From the NCBI GenBank assembly GCA_900752285.1, contig CAADUW010000272.1:1-7316 (forward strand): 7,316 nucleotides of DNA, written 5' to 3'. This DNA is from an uncultured Oscillospiraceae bacterium. GTDB taxonomy: Bacteria > Bacillota > Clostridia > Oscillospirales > Oscillospiraceae. The translations under genes and the position numbers were made by a program. The notes beneath the pieces are model-generated. The model made no database searches. It was not told the DNA's origin and saw nothing but the letters and a program-made list of their open reading frames with translations. This document shows positions 1-6,707 of the stretch, piece by piece (the stretch's first letter is position 1; every line of letters starts with the position of its first letter).

Positions 1-15
1 AAGTCTCAGACAGGA

Positions 16-98
16 TTTTTGCCCCAATTCAAAGTTTGGGAAACGAAGGAATACTGTATGTATTTCTCGTTTTTCAAACTGAAGAAGTGGGGCAAAAA
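16..98 (+). repeat. Long imperfect inverted repeat (83-nt hairpin)
   Basis: The outer arms TTTTTGCCCCA (16-26) and TGGGGCAAAAA (88-98) are perfect complements over 11 bp. Pairing continues inward: TTC 28-30 with GAA 84-86, AGTTTG 33-38 with CAAACT 75-80, AAACG 41-45 with CGTTT 68-72, and AGGAATAC 47-54 with GTATTTCT 60-67, closing on a 5-nt loop at 55-59. About 37 pairs form, interrupted by small internal loops and one bulge. Three pairs (39/74, 40/73, 49/65) are G-U only if the plus strand is the RNA, so the structure is better on that strand. No U-tract follows, so it is not a standard terminator. It may be a miniature mobile element or a structured RNA. Confidence 0.7.
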
Positions 99-188
99 GG
101 CGGCGGAGACTCGCAGACGCAATTGTGCGGTGTTGCCATAAATTGCTGTTCAGCGGAATATCTGTGTGCGCACACCAAACAGCGCAGT

Positions 189-217
189 CATTCCGAGCCT
201 CAGACTGGCTCGGAATG
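189..217. repeat. Perfect 11-bp inverted repeat, 7-nt loop
   Basis: CATTCCGAGCC (189-199) and GGCTCGGAATG (207-217) are exact reverse complements around the loop TCAGACT. The stem can gain two more pairs outward (187-188 with 218-219). The right arm is echoed downstream: TCGGAATGGC occurs at 210-219 and again at 226-235, a 16-nt period. There is no U-run after either arm, so terminator function is unlikely. A part of an intergenic repeat is the simplest reading. Confidence 0.65.
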
Positions 218-346
218 GCACCGTATCGGAATGGCCCTCTCAGGCACGGCGTTTCACCGTGACTGCTCTCCCTTTGGGAAAGCCAAGGGCGCTTTGCGCG
301 GTGCGCCAAATTCCGATTTGCTCTCTCCCGTTTTCGGAATCCCCAT

Positions 347-375
347 TTGACAGTTGGGGAAAATATGTTTAGAAT
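347..375 (+). promoter_or_regulatory. Sigma-A-type promoter of the M20 peptidase gene
   Basis: A perfect -35 TTGACA (347-352) is separated by exactly 17 nt from TAGAAT (370-375), five of six matches to the -10 consensus. Transcription should begin near 382, giving a leader of about 25 nt that contains the ribosome site GAAGGA (394-399). The -35 lies in the loop of a small inverted repeat, TCCCCA (340-345) and TGGGGA (355-360), which could act as an operator or simply be the edge of the upstream repeat. Confidence 0.8.
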
Positions 376-406
376 ATAGGAAAGAATCCGAAAGAAGGAA
401 TCACCT

Positions 407-1813
407 ATGGAGAAAGCAAAACTTTATGCCAGCGTGGAAGCGCACCGGGCACTGCTGACGGGGCTCAGCGACCGGATCTGGGACTACGCCGAGCTTTCCA
501 TGGAAGAGACCCGTTCCGCCGCCGATTACTGCCGGGTGCTGCGGGAGCAGGGCTTCTCCGTTACGGAAAAGCTTGGCGGGATCGACACCGCATTTTCCGG
601 CAGTTTTGGTTCCGGCAGGCCCATGATCGGCATTCTGGGAGAATTTGACGCTCTGTCCGGGCTTTCGCAGCAGGCAGGAACCGCGCAGCGGCTTCCCCGG
701 CCGGAAACGGACTGTGGGCACGGCTGTGGGCACAACCTGCTGGGGGCGGCGTCCCTGGGCGCTGCCATTGCCGTAAAGGAGGCAATGGAGGCAGGTCTGC
801 TTTCCGGCACGGTGGTATTCTACGGCTGCCCGGGCGAAGAGGGCTGCGCCGGGAAAACCTTCCTTGCCAAAGCAGGGCTGTTCCGGGATCTGGACGCCGC
901 CCTGTGCTGGCATCCCAGCGATGTGAACGAGGTCACCACCGGCGTCAACGCCGCCACCCTGCAATACATATACACCTTTGAGGGAACCGCCTCTCACGCC
1001 GCCGATGCCCCGGAAATGGGCCGCTCGGCGCTGGACGCAGCGGAGCTGATGAACACCGGCGTTCAGTATCTGCGGGAGCACATGGGAAGAAACCACAGCG
1101 TCCACTATGCTTTTCTGGACGCGGGTGGGGTATCGCCCAATGTGGTGCAGCCCCGGGCAAGCCTTGTGTATATGGTCCGGGGAGACACGGTGCGCTCTGC
1201 CCGCCGCCTGCTGGAGCGGGTTCACAACATCGCCCGGGGGGCCGCAATGATGACGGACACCACGGTGCACTGGAAACAGGTGGACGGCACCGCCTCCACC
1301 CTGTCGAACACTGTACTGGAACGGCTTTTGCAGGAAAATCTGGAGGCCGCACCCCTGCCCCGGTACACACCGGAGGAGCGTGCCTTTGCCGATGCGCTGA
1401 AGGCCACCTACACCCCTGCCGCACTTCCGGGACTCCGGACGGCGGAGGATCCCGGTCTCCGGGCCTGGATCCGGAAGGAAACCGGAGACGGAACCCGGTC
1501 CATCAATGATTTTGTGATTCCCTACGCCCCCTCCATCGCCTTTTATCCCGGCTCTACGGATGTAGGAGACGTAAGCTGGCTCACCCCCACCGCGCAGTTC
1601 CACGCCGTGACCTGGACCAGCGGCGCCCCGGGTCATTCCTGGCAGAACGTGTCCATCGGCAAAACCGCCATTGCCCACAAGGGCATGCTGTACGCCGCGG
1701 ATGTCCTCGCCGGGACGGCGGCAGACCTGTTGGAAAGTCCCGCGCTGCTGGAGCGTGCCCGGGTGGAATTCCGTGACTCCGCCGCTGAGGGCTACGACTC
1801 TCCGCTGGAATAA
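407..1813 (+). CDS. M20 family peptidase/amidohydrolase, AbgB-like
   Basis: A 468-residue soluble metal-dependent hydrolase of the M20 family, closest in pattern to AbgB, the B subunit of p-aminobenzoyl-glutamate hydrolase (about 480 residues). The expected reaction is cleavage of an amide bond to a glutamate or similar acyl group. Visible motifs in order: GILGEFDAL (75-83), CGHGCGHN with H105, C107 and H109, PGEEG with E144-E145, CWHP with H169, SHAADAPEMGRSALDAAELM (196-215), GGVSPNVVQP (240-249), STDVGDVSW (383-391) and GHSWQ with H410. Together these supply the usual metal ligands, general-base glutamate and dimerisation lid. The ATG start has GAAGGA 7 nt upstream and its own promoter. 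In E. coli AbgB pairs with AbgA; no AbgA-like gene is in this window, so a homo-oligomer or a different substrate is possible. Family assignment is firm, the exact substrate is not. Confidence 0.93.
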   Translation: MEKAKLYASVEAHRALLTGLSDRIWDYAELSMEETRSAADYCRVLREQGFSVTEKLGGIDTAFSGSFGSGRPMIGILGEFDALSGLSQQAGTAQRLPRPETDCGHGCGHNLLGAASLGAAIAVKEAMEAGLLSGTVVFYGCPGEEGCAGKTFLAKAGLFRDLDAALCWHPSDVNEVTTGVNAATLQYIYTFEGTASHAADAPEMGRSALDAAELMNTGVQYLREHMGRNHSVHYAFLDAGGVSPNVVQPRASLVYMVRGDTVRSARRLLERVHNIARGAAMMTDTTVHWKQVDGTASTLSNTVLERLLQENLEAAPLPRYTPEERAFADALKATYTPAALPGLRTAEDPGLRAWIRKETGDGTRSINDFVIPYAPSIAFYPGSTDVGDVSWLTPTAQFHAVTWTSGAPGHSWQNVSIGKTAIAHKGMLYAADVLAGTAADLLESPALLERARVEFRDSAAEGYDSPLE

Positions 1814-1889
1814 ACGCAGGTTCAAAGCCCTGCTTCACCCGGACATGGTTCCTGTTTTTCCTATTTTCCGCTACCGGAGGTATTGATCC

Positions 1890-2633
1890 ATGAAACAACA
1901 AACGAACCGCTGGTTCTTTCCCCTGCTGTCCCTGGGGCTTGGGCTGCTTGCCGGAGGATGCCGGTTTATGCTGTATGCCGCCGGACTGGACGGCAAGGGG
2001 TTGATCCTCGCCCATCACCCGGCTGCCATTGCCCTGTGGATTCTGACGGGGCTTGCCTGTGCCGCCGCTGCCGCCGGAGGGATTCTGTGGCGCGGAGAAA
2101 ATCGGGCCGCAGACGGGCAGAACTGTCCTGTGCTTCAGGCCGCGGGGTACCTGTTCATGGCAGGCGGCATTTGCTCCACACTGCTGATTCCCGAGGAGGG
2201 CGGGATCCCCATTCTCATGATCCTGCACCGGTATGCAGCCTATGCCGCCGTGGCCGCCCTGATCGCCGGGGCAGTCTATCGGCTCCTGGGGAAGCCCGTT
2301 CCTTTCTTCTGCCCGGCGCTGGCTTCCGTTTTCCTGCTGATTCACGCGCTGGCACGCTACCGGGTATGGAGCAGCGATCCCCAGCCTGTGGACTATCTGT
2401 TCGCGCTGGGTGCCAGTCTGTGCCTGTGCCTGTTCGCCTACTACGAAACCGCGCTGTCCGTTCGGCTGGAGGGCAGAAGGCAGCGGCTGATTACCGGGAT
2501 TCTCGGCATTTTCTTCACCGTTGCCACCTCCGCCCGGGGCGAGTATGAGCTGCTGCATCTGGGAGGCGCCCTGTGGATGATCCTGACGCTGCTGACGGGG
2601 CAAAGCGGAGAAAAAGCGGAGGACGCAGGATGA
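1890..2633 (+). CDS. Hypothetical polytopic membrane protein
   Basis: A 247-residue very hydrophobic protein that I do not recognise. About seven or eight membrane segments can be seen, roughly at residues 8-30, 44-66, 80-100, 108-130, 138-156, 166-187, 198-213 and 218-236. The connecting loops are short: a charged loop at 67-79 (WRGENRAADG), a basic loop at 192-199 (RLEGRRQR) and a hydrophilic tail (GEKAEDAG). No catalytic motif, cofactor site or transporter signature is evident. The ATG start has CGGAGG (1875-1880) nine nt upstream. It follows the M20 gene by 76 nt without a convincing terminator. Its stop codon overlaps the start of the CCA enzyme gene in ATGA, which implies translational coupling. 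A sensor, a transporter component or a structural membrane protein are all open. Confidence 0.85.
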   Translation: MKQQTNRWFFPLLSLGLGLLAGGCRFMLYAAGLDGKGLILAHHPAAIALWILTGLACAAAAAGGILWRGENRAADGQNCPVLQAAGYLFMAGGICSTLLIPEEGGIPILMILHRYAAYAAVAALIAGAVYRLLGKPVPFFCPALASVFLLIHALARYRVWSSDPQPVDYLFALGASLCLCLFAYYETALSVRLEGRRQRLITGILGIFFTVATSARGEYELLHLGGALWMILTLLTGQSGEKAEDAG

Positions 2634-3970
2634 ATCCCGGGCTGCAGATTCCCGACTACGTGGAAAGCGTGATACAGCCCATCCGGCAGGCGGGCTTTCC
2701 GGTCTATGCCGTGGGCGGCTGCGTCCGGGACAGTCTGCTGGGTTTACGGCCCCATGACTATGACCTGTGCACCGGTGCGCTGCCCGATCAGGTCGCGGCA
2801 ATTTTCCCGGATCACGATCTCGTAACCGCAGGGCAGAAGCACGGCACCACCGGCGTTGTCACATTCCAAGGTATCGTGGAGGTCACCACCTTCCGCCGGG
2901 AAGGGACCTACTCCGATGGACGGCACCCGGACAGCGTGACCTTCGTCTCCGGTCTGCGGGAGGATCTTGCCCGCCGGGACTTTACGGTCAACGCCATGGC
3001 ATGGGCGCCGGATTCCGGCCTGCAGGACCCCTTCGGCGGCAGGGAGGATCTGCAAAACCAGGTCCTGCGGGCTGTCGGTGATCCGGAGACCCGATTCCGG
3101 GAAGACGGTCTGCGGATTCTGCGGGGCGTCCGGTTTGCCCTCCGGTTTGGTCTGACGCCGGAGGCAGAGACTCTCCGCGCCATGCTGTCCTGTGCGCCCC
3201 TGCTGGACAGGGTGTCCCAGGAACGGATCTATGCGGAAATGAACGGAATTCTGCCCCTGCTGACCGTCGGCTCCATGGCGCTGTACGCCCCCATTCTGAC
3301 CCGGGTCATTCCGGAGCTGGAGCCCATGGTGGGCTTTGACCAGCACTCCCCCCACCACGCCTACGATCTGTACACCCACACCGCCCATGTAGTAGAGGCG
3401 GTTCCGGGAAACGATCTGTGCCTGCGGTGGGCGGCGCTGCTTCACGATGTGGGGAAAATTGCCACCTTCACCCGGGACGAGACCGGCCGGGGACATTTTT
3501 ACGGACATGCTTCCGTGGGCGCGGAAATGGCAGACAGAATTCTCCGCCGGCTGACCATGCCGGGCGGTTTGCGGGAGCAAACGGTGCTGCTCATCGCCCA
3601 GCACATGACCCGGCTGACGCCCGACCGGAAGTCCGTCCGCCGGGCGGTACACCGGTTCGGGCGGCTCGGCGTGGAACAGATTCTGACGCTCCAGCAGGCA
3701 GACATGGGCAGCAAGGGGACCGGCGAAAATCAGGGCGACACGACCTTTGCCCGGATCCGGGAAATTCTTTCCCGGCTGGATCAGGAGGCGGCCCTCCCCA
3801 CCCTGCGGGATCTGGCGGTAAACGGCAGAGATCTGCTGGCATTGGGGCTGACCGGCCCCGCCATTGGGCAAACTCTGGACCGGCTTCTGGAACAGGTGGT
3901 GGAGGAATCCCTCCCCAACGACCGGGAGGCCCTGCTGACAGCGGCAAAAGTTTGGAATTCAAAGTTGTAA
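2630..3970 (+). CDS. cca: CCA tRNA nucleotidyltransferase with HD domain
   Basis: A 446-residue class II nucleotidyltransferase that builds or repairs the 3' CCA of tRNAs in the cytoplasm without a nucleic acid template. Head: VGGCVRD (28-34) with the metal-binding pair DYD (43-45), then RRDFTVNAMA (115-124). Neck: REDGLRILRGVRFA (157-170), which holds the ExxR-type nucleotide-selection motif, and QERIYAE (197-203). Body and tail: an HD domain with H250, H253, LLHDVGK (270-276, H272-D273) and H293, and a helical C-terminus. The ATG at 2630 is chosen over the longer frame because GGAGG (2618-2622) sits 7 nt before it and the protein then starts just before the conserved fold. The start overlaps the stop of the membrane protein gene. 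An exclusive CC-adding, A-adding or poly(A) polymerase activity cannot be excluded by eye, since these enzymes share the motifs. Confidence 0.93.
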   Translation: MNPGLQIPDYVESVIQPIRQAGFPVYAVGGCVRDSLLGLRPHDYDLCTGALPDQVAAIFPDHDLVTAGQKHGTTGVVTFQGIVEVTTFRREGTYSDGRHPDSVTFVSGLREDLARRDFTVNAMAWAPDSGLQDPFGGREDLQNQVLRAVGDPETRFREDGLRILRGVRFALRFGLTPEAETLRAMLSCAPLLDRVSQERIYAEMNGILPLLTVGSMALYAPILTRVIPELEPMVGFDQHSPHHAYDLYTHTAHVVEAVPGNDLCLRWAALLHDVGKIATFTRDETGRGHFYGHASVGAEMADRILRRLTMPGGLREQTVLLIAQHMTRLTPDRKSVRRAVHRFGRLGVEQILTLQQADMGSKGTGENQGDTTFARIREILSRLDQEAALPTLRDLAVNGRDLLALGLTGPAIGQTLDRLLEQVVEESLPNDREALLTAAKVWNSKL

Positions 3971-3981
3971 GAGGTGTTTTT

Positions 3982-5343
3982 TTGCTGACCTACAAGCTGG
4001 AAAAGAAGCCTGGCCTGCCGCTGTATGAGTCCTTGTACCGGTGCATCCGGGCAGACATTCTTGCGGGCAGACTGTCCCCGGGGGAAAAGCTGCCCTCCAA
4101 GCGGGCGCTGGCGGAAAATCTGAAAGTCGGCAAAACCACCGTGGAGGCCGCCTTCGGGCAGCTGACGGCGGAGGGCTTTCTCCGTTCCGTGGAAAAGGTG
4201 GGCTATTTTGTGGAAGCTCTGCCGCTGCCCCCGGCAAAGGCCCCGGCCCGAACCGCACCGGCAGAGACAGCCCCGGAAATTCAGGTAGACCTGACCTCCG
4301 GCGGCGGAGAACGGTTCCCCTTTTCCGTGTGGAGCCGTCTCCAACGGCAGGTGTTTTTGGATTTGGGCGAAAAGCTTCTGCTGCCCCTGCCCAACCGGGG
4401 AGTTCCGGAGCTGCGGCAGGCAATCGCCGGCCACCTGTGGGCCTTCCGGGGCATGCAGGTGGACCCGGACTGCATTCTGGTGGGTGCAGGCACGGATTTT
4501 CTTTACAATTTGCTCATTCAGCTGCTGGGGCGGGAGCTTACCTATGCCGTGGAGGAGCCGGGCTACGGCAAAATCCGCCGGGTCTACGCCGCGGGAGGCA
4601 CCCGTTGTGTGGACGCGCCCATGGATGACCGGGGCGTGGTCCCGGACCGGCTCTCAGGGGCGGATGTGCTGCACATTTCTCCCGCTCACCACTTCCCCAC
4701 AGGCATCGTAACCCCCCTGAGCCGCCGTCAGGCCCTGCTGCGATGGGCAAGCGATGGCGGAAAATGGATCATTGAGGACGATTACGACTCGGAATTCCGC
4801 TTTCAGAGTCTGAACCTTCCCGCCATGCAGAGTCTCGACCCGGAGCGGGTCATTTACATGAACACCTTCTCCAAGAGCCTCGCTCCCTCCATCCGGATCA
4901 GTTACATGGTGCTCCCCGAGCGGCTGATGGCCCGGTTTCAGGAGCGGCTTGGCTTTTACAGCTGTACGGTCGCAAGCTTCGAGCAGTACACCCTCGCCCG
5001 GTTTCTGCGGGAGGGATATTTTGAAAAACACATCAACAAAATGCGTAAATTCTACCGTCTCCGCCGGAACCGGCTGACCGCCATGCTGGAAAACATGCCC
5101 GGTATCCGGGTTCTGGAGCAGGACGCGGGGCTGCACTTTCTTGTGGAGCTGTCCACGGAACTCCCGGATCAGGCGCTGGAGGAAGCCCTCCGGGTCCGGG
5201 GCATCCGGGCGGCTTCCCTGAGCAGCTTCTACCACGGGGAACCCCGGAATCTGCACAGGCTGGTGGTGGACTACTCCGGCGTGGACGAAACCTCCTTTGC
5301 CCGCTTCGTGGAAGCCCTGCAAGACCTGACGGAAAAGGGGTAA
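3982..5343 (+). CDS. MocR/PdxR-type GntR regulator with aminotransferase domain
   Basis: A 453-residue transcription factor that fuses a GntR winged-helix DNA-binding domain to a fold-type I PLP aminotransferase-like domain. Residues about 12-78 are the GntR part (GRLSPGEKLPSKRALAENL, then KTTVEAAFGQLTAEGFL). A Pro/Ala-rich linker at 81-100 joins it to the PLP domain. There, SPAHHFPTG (233-241), IIEDDYDSEFRF (263-274) with the ring-contacting Asp266, and NTFSKSLAPSIRISY (294-308) with the Schiff-base Lys298 are all present, so PLP binding is expected. Known relatives PdxR and GabR control vitamin B6 or GABA genes; the target here is unknown. The start is TTG at 3982: the reading frame has no suitable ATG, and GAGG (3971-3974) lies 7 nt upstream. 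It begins only 11 nt after the CCA gene stop, implying co-transcription. TTG may keep its level low. Confidence 0.93.
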   Translation: MLTYKLEKKPGLPLYESLYRCIRADILAGRLSPGEKLPSKRALAENLKVGKTTVEAAFGQLTAEGFLRSVEKVGYFVEALPLPPAKAPARTAPAETAPEIQVDLTSGGGERFPFSVWSRLQRQVFLDLGEKLLLPLPNRGVPELRQAIAGHLWAFRGMQVDPDCILVGAGTDFLYNLLIQLLGRELTYAVEEPGYGKIRRVYAAGGTRCVDAPMDDRGVVPDRLSGADVLHISPAHHFPTGIVTPLSRRQALLRWASDGGKWIIEDDYDSEFRFQSLNLPAMQSLDPERVIYMNTFSKSLAPSIRISYMVLPERLMARFQERLGFYSCTVASFEQYTLARFLREGYFEKHINKMRKFYRLRRNRLTAMLENMPGIRVLEQDAGLHFLVELSTELPDQALEEALRVRGIRAASLSSFYHGEPRNLHRLVVDYSGVDETSFARFVEALQDLTEKG

Positions 5344-5388
5344 ACAGGAATTTACCACCTATGTTCTGTGCAAATTGTCGGGGCAGTC

Positions 5389-5417
5389 TTGCAATCTTTT
5401 CTGTTTCGGACTATAAT
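5389..5417 (+). promoter_or_regulatory. Promoter of the ADP-ribosylglycohydrolase-like gene
   Basis: A perfect -10 TATAAT (5412-5417) lies 17 nt after TTGCAA (5389-5394), four of six matches to the -35 consensus. The start point should be near 5424, leaving a leader of about 17 nt that is almost entirely the ribosome site. No terminator hairpin separates this promoter from the MocR gene, so read-through from upstream is also likely. Confidence 0.7.
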
Positions 5418-5440
5418 ACATTCAAAAAGGGGGGAGCGTC

Positions 5441-6541
5441 ATGCGGGCGGAGCGGAAAAATTTTCGGGGGCTGCTGCTGGGACTTGCGGTAGGCGATGCC
5501 ATGGGCTGCACCGTGGATCGGGCATCTCTGCAAAAGATCCGGGAGGACTACGGGCCCGGCGGTCTGCAGGGCTATGATCTGGTCAATGGCTATGCGGAAA
5601 TTTCCTCCTATACCCAACTGGCTGCCTTCGCCTGCAACGGACTGCTCCTTGCCATGACCCGAGGGCAGATGCGGGGCGTCATGGCGCCGCTGGTGAACTA
5701 TATCGGTCTGTCCAGCCGGGAATGGGCGCTGTCCCAGAAGCCCTGGGGGCGTCCCCGGAAAACCTACTGCTGGCTGATGCTTCAGCCGGAGATGTGCCGC
5801 CGGCGCTGCATGGACACCCGGATGCTGGACACCCTTTCCAAACCGGCCCTCGGGACGCTGACCGAGCCGGAAAACACCGCCTCCTCCGGCACCGGGCTCA
5901 CTGTAGCGCTGTCCGTTGGGCTGTTCCGGAAGCTGATCCGTCTGCCCCAGGGGGAACTGGATATGCTGGGGGCGGAAGCGGTTGCCCTGACCCACGGAGG
6001 CGCTTCCGCCTTTCTGACCGGCGCCGCCATTGCCCACATTGTCAGCCTGCTGGTGAAGGACACTTCCCTTCCCTTCCGAAACGCGGCGCTGGACGCCGCC
6101 AGGGCGGTGAAGGAGCAGTTCGGCCACCGGTACTCACAGGCGTTTGAGGTTGCGGGGCAGATCACTCTTGCCGCCTCCATGGCACAGGACCGTACCACCC
6201 CACCGGCAGCGGTGATGGAACGGCTGCAATGCGAAAACGCTGCCCAGATTCTGGGGGGAGCAGTCTACGCAGTGCTTTCCTCCGGAGGGAATCTGGACAC
6301 CGCCCTCATTACGGCAGTCAACCACTCGGGCAGAAGCGGTGCGGTAGCGTCGCTGGTAGGTGCGCTTCTTGGGCTTATTCTGGGGGAAAGTGCGCTTCCG
6401 GAATTTTATATTGAGTGTCTGGAACCGGCGGAGACCCTTCGGGAGCTGGCAGACGATATGTTTCAGGGCTGCACCATGGATCGCTCCAGCAAGCTTTTCG
6501 ATCTGGATTGGGACCGGAAGTACCTGCACGGCGGTCACTGA
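5441..6541 (+). CDS. ADP-ribosylglycohydrolase-fold protein, probably inactive
   Basis: A 366-residue protein of the DraG/ARH family, whose active members remove ADP-ribose from proteins or small molecules using two magnesium ions. Fold-level motifs remain: GLLLGLAVGDAMG (10-22), TQLAAFACNGLLLAMTRG (58-75), ALTHGGASAFLTGAAIAH (182-199), and NHSG followed by VGALLGLILG (294-297, 306-315). The catalytic positions do not. The family's (S/T)DDTQ is SSYTQ here (55-59), and the C-terminal GDSD(S/T) is GRSGA (297-301), so the expected metal-ligand aspartates are replaced by S56, Y57, R298 and G300. The usual GCGxxMRxAP-like stretch is also altered (GTGLTVALS, 150-158). The frame is intact, has a G-rich ribosome site at 5427-5436 and its own promoter, so it is a probable pseudoenzyme and not a decayed gene. 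A Cys/Arg-rich segment (C110, C119, C123) is also notable. Family assignment is good; lack of activity is inferred. Confidence 0.85.
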   Translation: MRAERKNFRGLLLGLAVGDAMGCTVDRASLQKIREDYGPGGLQGYDLVNGYAEISSYTQLAAFACNGLLLAMTRGQMRGVMAPLVNYIGLSSREWALSQKPWGRPRKTYCWLMLQPEMCRRRCMDTRMLDTLSKPALGTLTEPENTASSGTGLTVALSVGLFRKLIRLPQGELDMLGAEAVALTHGGASAFLTGAAIAHIVSLLVKDTSLPFRNAALDAARAVKEQFGHRYSQAFEVAGQITLAASMAQDRTTPPAAVMERLQCENAAQILGGAVYAVLSSGGNLDTALITAVNHSGRSGAVASLVGALLGLILGESALPEFYIECLEPAETLRELADDMFQGCTMDRSSKLFDLDWDRKYLHGGH

Positions 6542-6585
6542 GACTGCCATCAAACGGCGCCGCCCTCCTGTGACCGCACTCCATT

Positions 6586-6618
6586 CCGCACTGTTTCCCC
6601 GGTGCGGCGTTCTCATTT
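6586..6618 (+). terminator. Possible intrinsic terminator after the ARH-like gene
   Basis: CCGCACTG (6586-6593) and CGGTGCGG (6600-6607) form an 8-bp stem with one G-U pair and a 6-nt loop, 44 nt after the stop codon. The tail CGTTCTCATTTG is only moderately U-rich, so termination may be incomplete. A second copy of CCGCAC at 6574-6579 could pair with the same right arm. Confidence 0.4.
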
Positions 6619-6631
6619 GTTACATATAACC

Positions 6632-6660
6632 AAAAACGGGCAGGCTTCTTCTACCCGCTT
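6632..6660 (-). terminator. Hairpin with U-tract, best on the minus strand
   Basis: Read on the minus strand, AAGCGGGTAG and CTGCCCGTTT pair over 10 bp (two G-U) around AAGAAGC and end in five T residues. On the plus strand one of these pairs becomes a C-A mismatch and the tail is weaker, so the minus strand is favoured. What it would terminate is unclear: the tRNA-Val gene upstream on this strand already has its own terminator. It may also help block convergent transcription. Confidence 0.4.
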
Positions 6661-6707
6661 AATATTTATTTAACAGTTTCCTGCTTATTTTTTTAAAACC
6701 TGTTGCC

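Larger units (their letters stand above)
1..346. other. Gene-free, palindrome-rich intergenic region
   Basis: No open frame here has a convincing ribosome site, family resemblance or codon pattern. The stretch is instead dense with inverted repeats: a long hairpin at 16-98, GCTGTT/AACAGC arms at 145-150 and 178-183 around a 12-bp palindrome at 164-175, an 11-bp perfect stem at 189-217, CACGG/CCGTG at 245-261, CCCTT(T)GG/CCAAGGG at 270-289 and GGCGC/GCGCC at 288-307. Such packing is typical of extragenic palindromic repeats or a small non-coding element, not of a decayed gene. The end of the gene to the left, if any, lies outside the window. Confidence 0.6.

Noticed and set aside
16..307. CRISPR array
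   Set aside because: The repeated segments are hairpins of differing sequence and length with no regular direct-repeat and spacer pattern.
36..350. 104-codon plus-strand open frame upstream of the M20 gene
   Set aside because: It spans the hairpins and palindromes, has no good ribosome site or recognisable family and an atypical composition; its end overlaps the promoter.
401..1825. 474-codon minus-strand frame opposite the M20 gene
   Set aside because: The plus-strand frame carries every conserved M20 motif. The opposite frame is a typical GC-rich antisense shadow rich in Gly, Arg and His with no domain.
1816..1833. GCAGG/CCTGC hairpin after the M20 gene as a terminator
   Set aside because: Only 5 bp with an 8-nt loop and no U-tract directly after it; read-through to the next gene is more likely.
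2744..3871. 375-codon minus-strand frame opposite cca
   Set aside because: Shadow of a strongly recognised gene; no ribosome site or family signature.
3418..3981. N-terminal extension of the MocR frame into cca
   Set aside because: The extra 188 residues translate the cca gene out of frame and resemble nothing; the GntR domain begins just after the TTG at 3982, which has a well-placed ribosome site.
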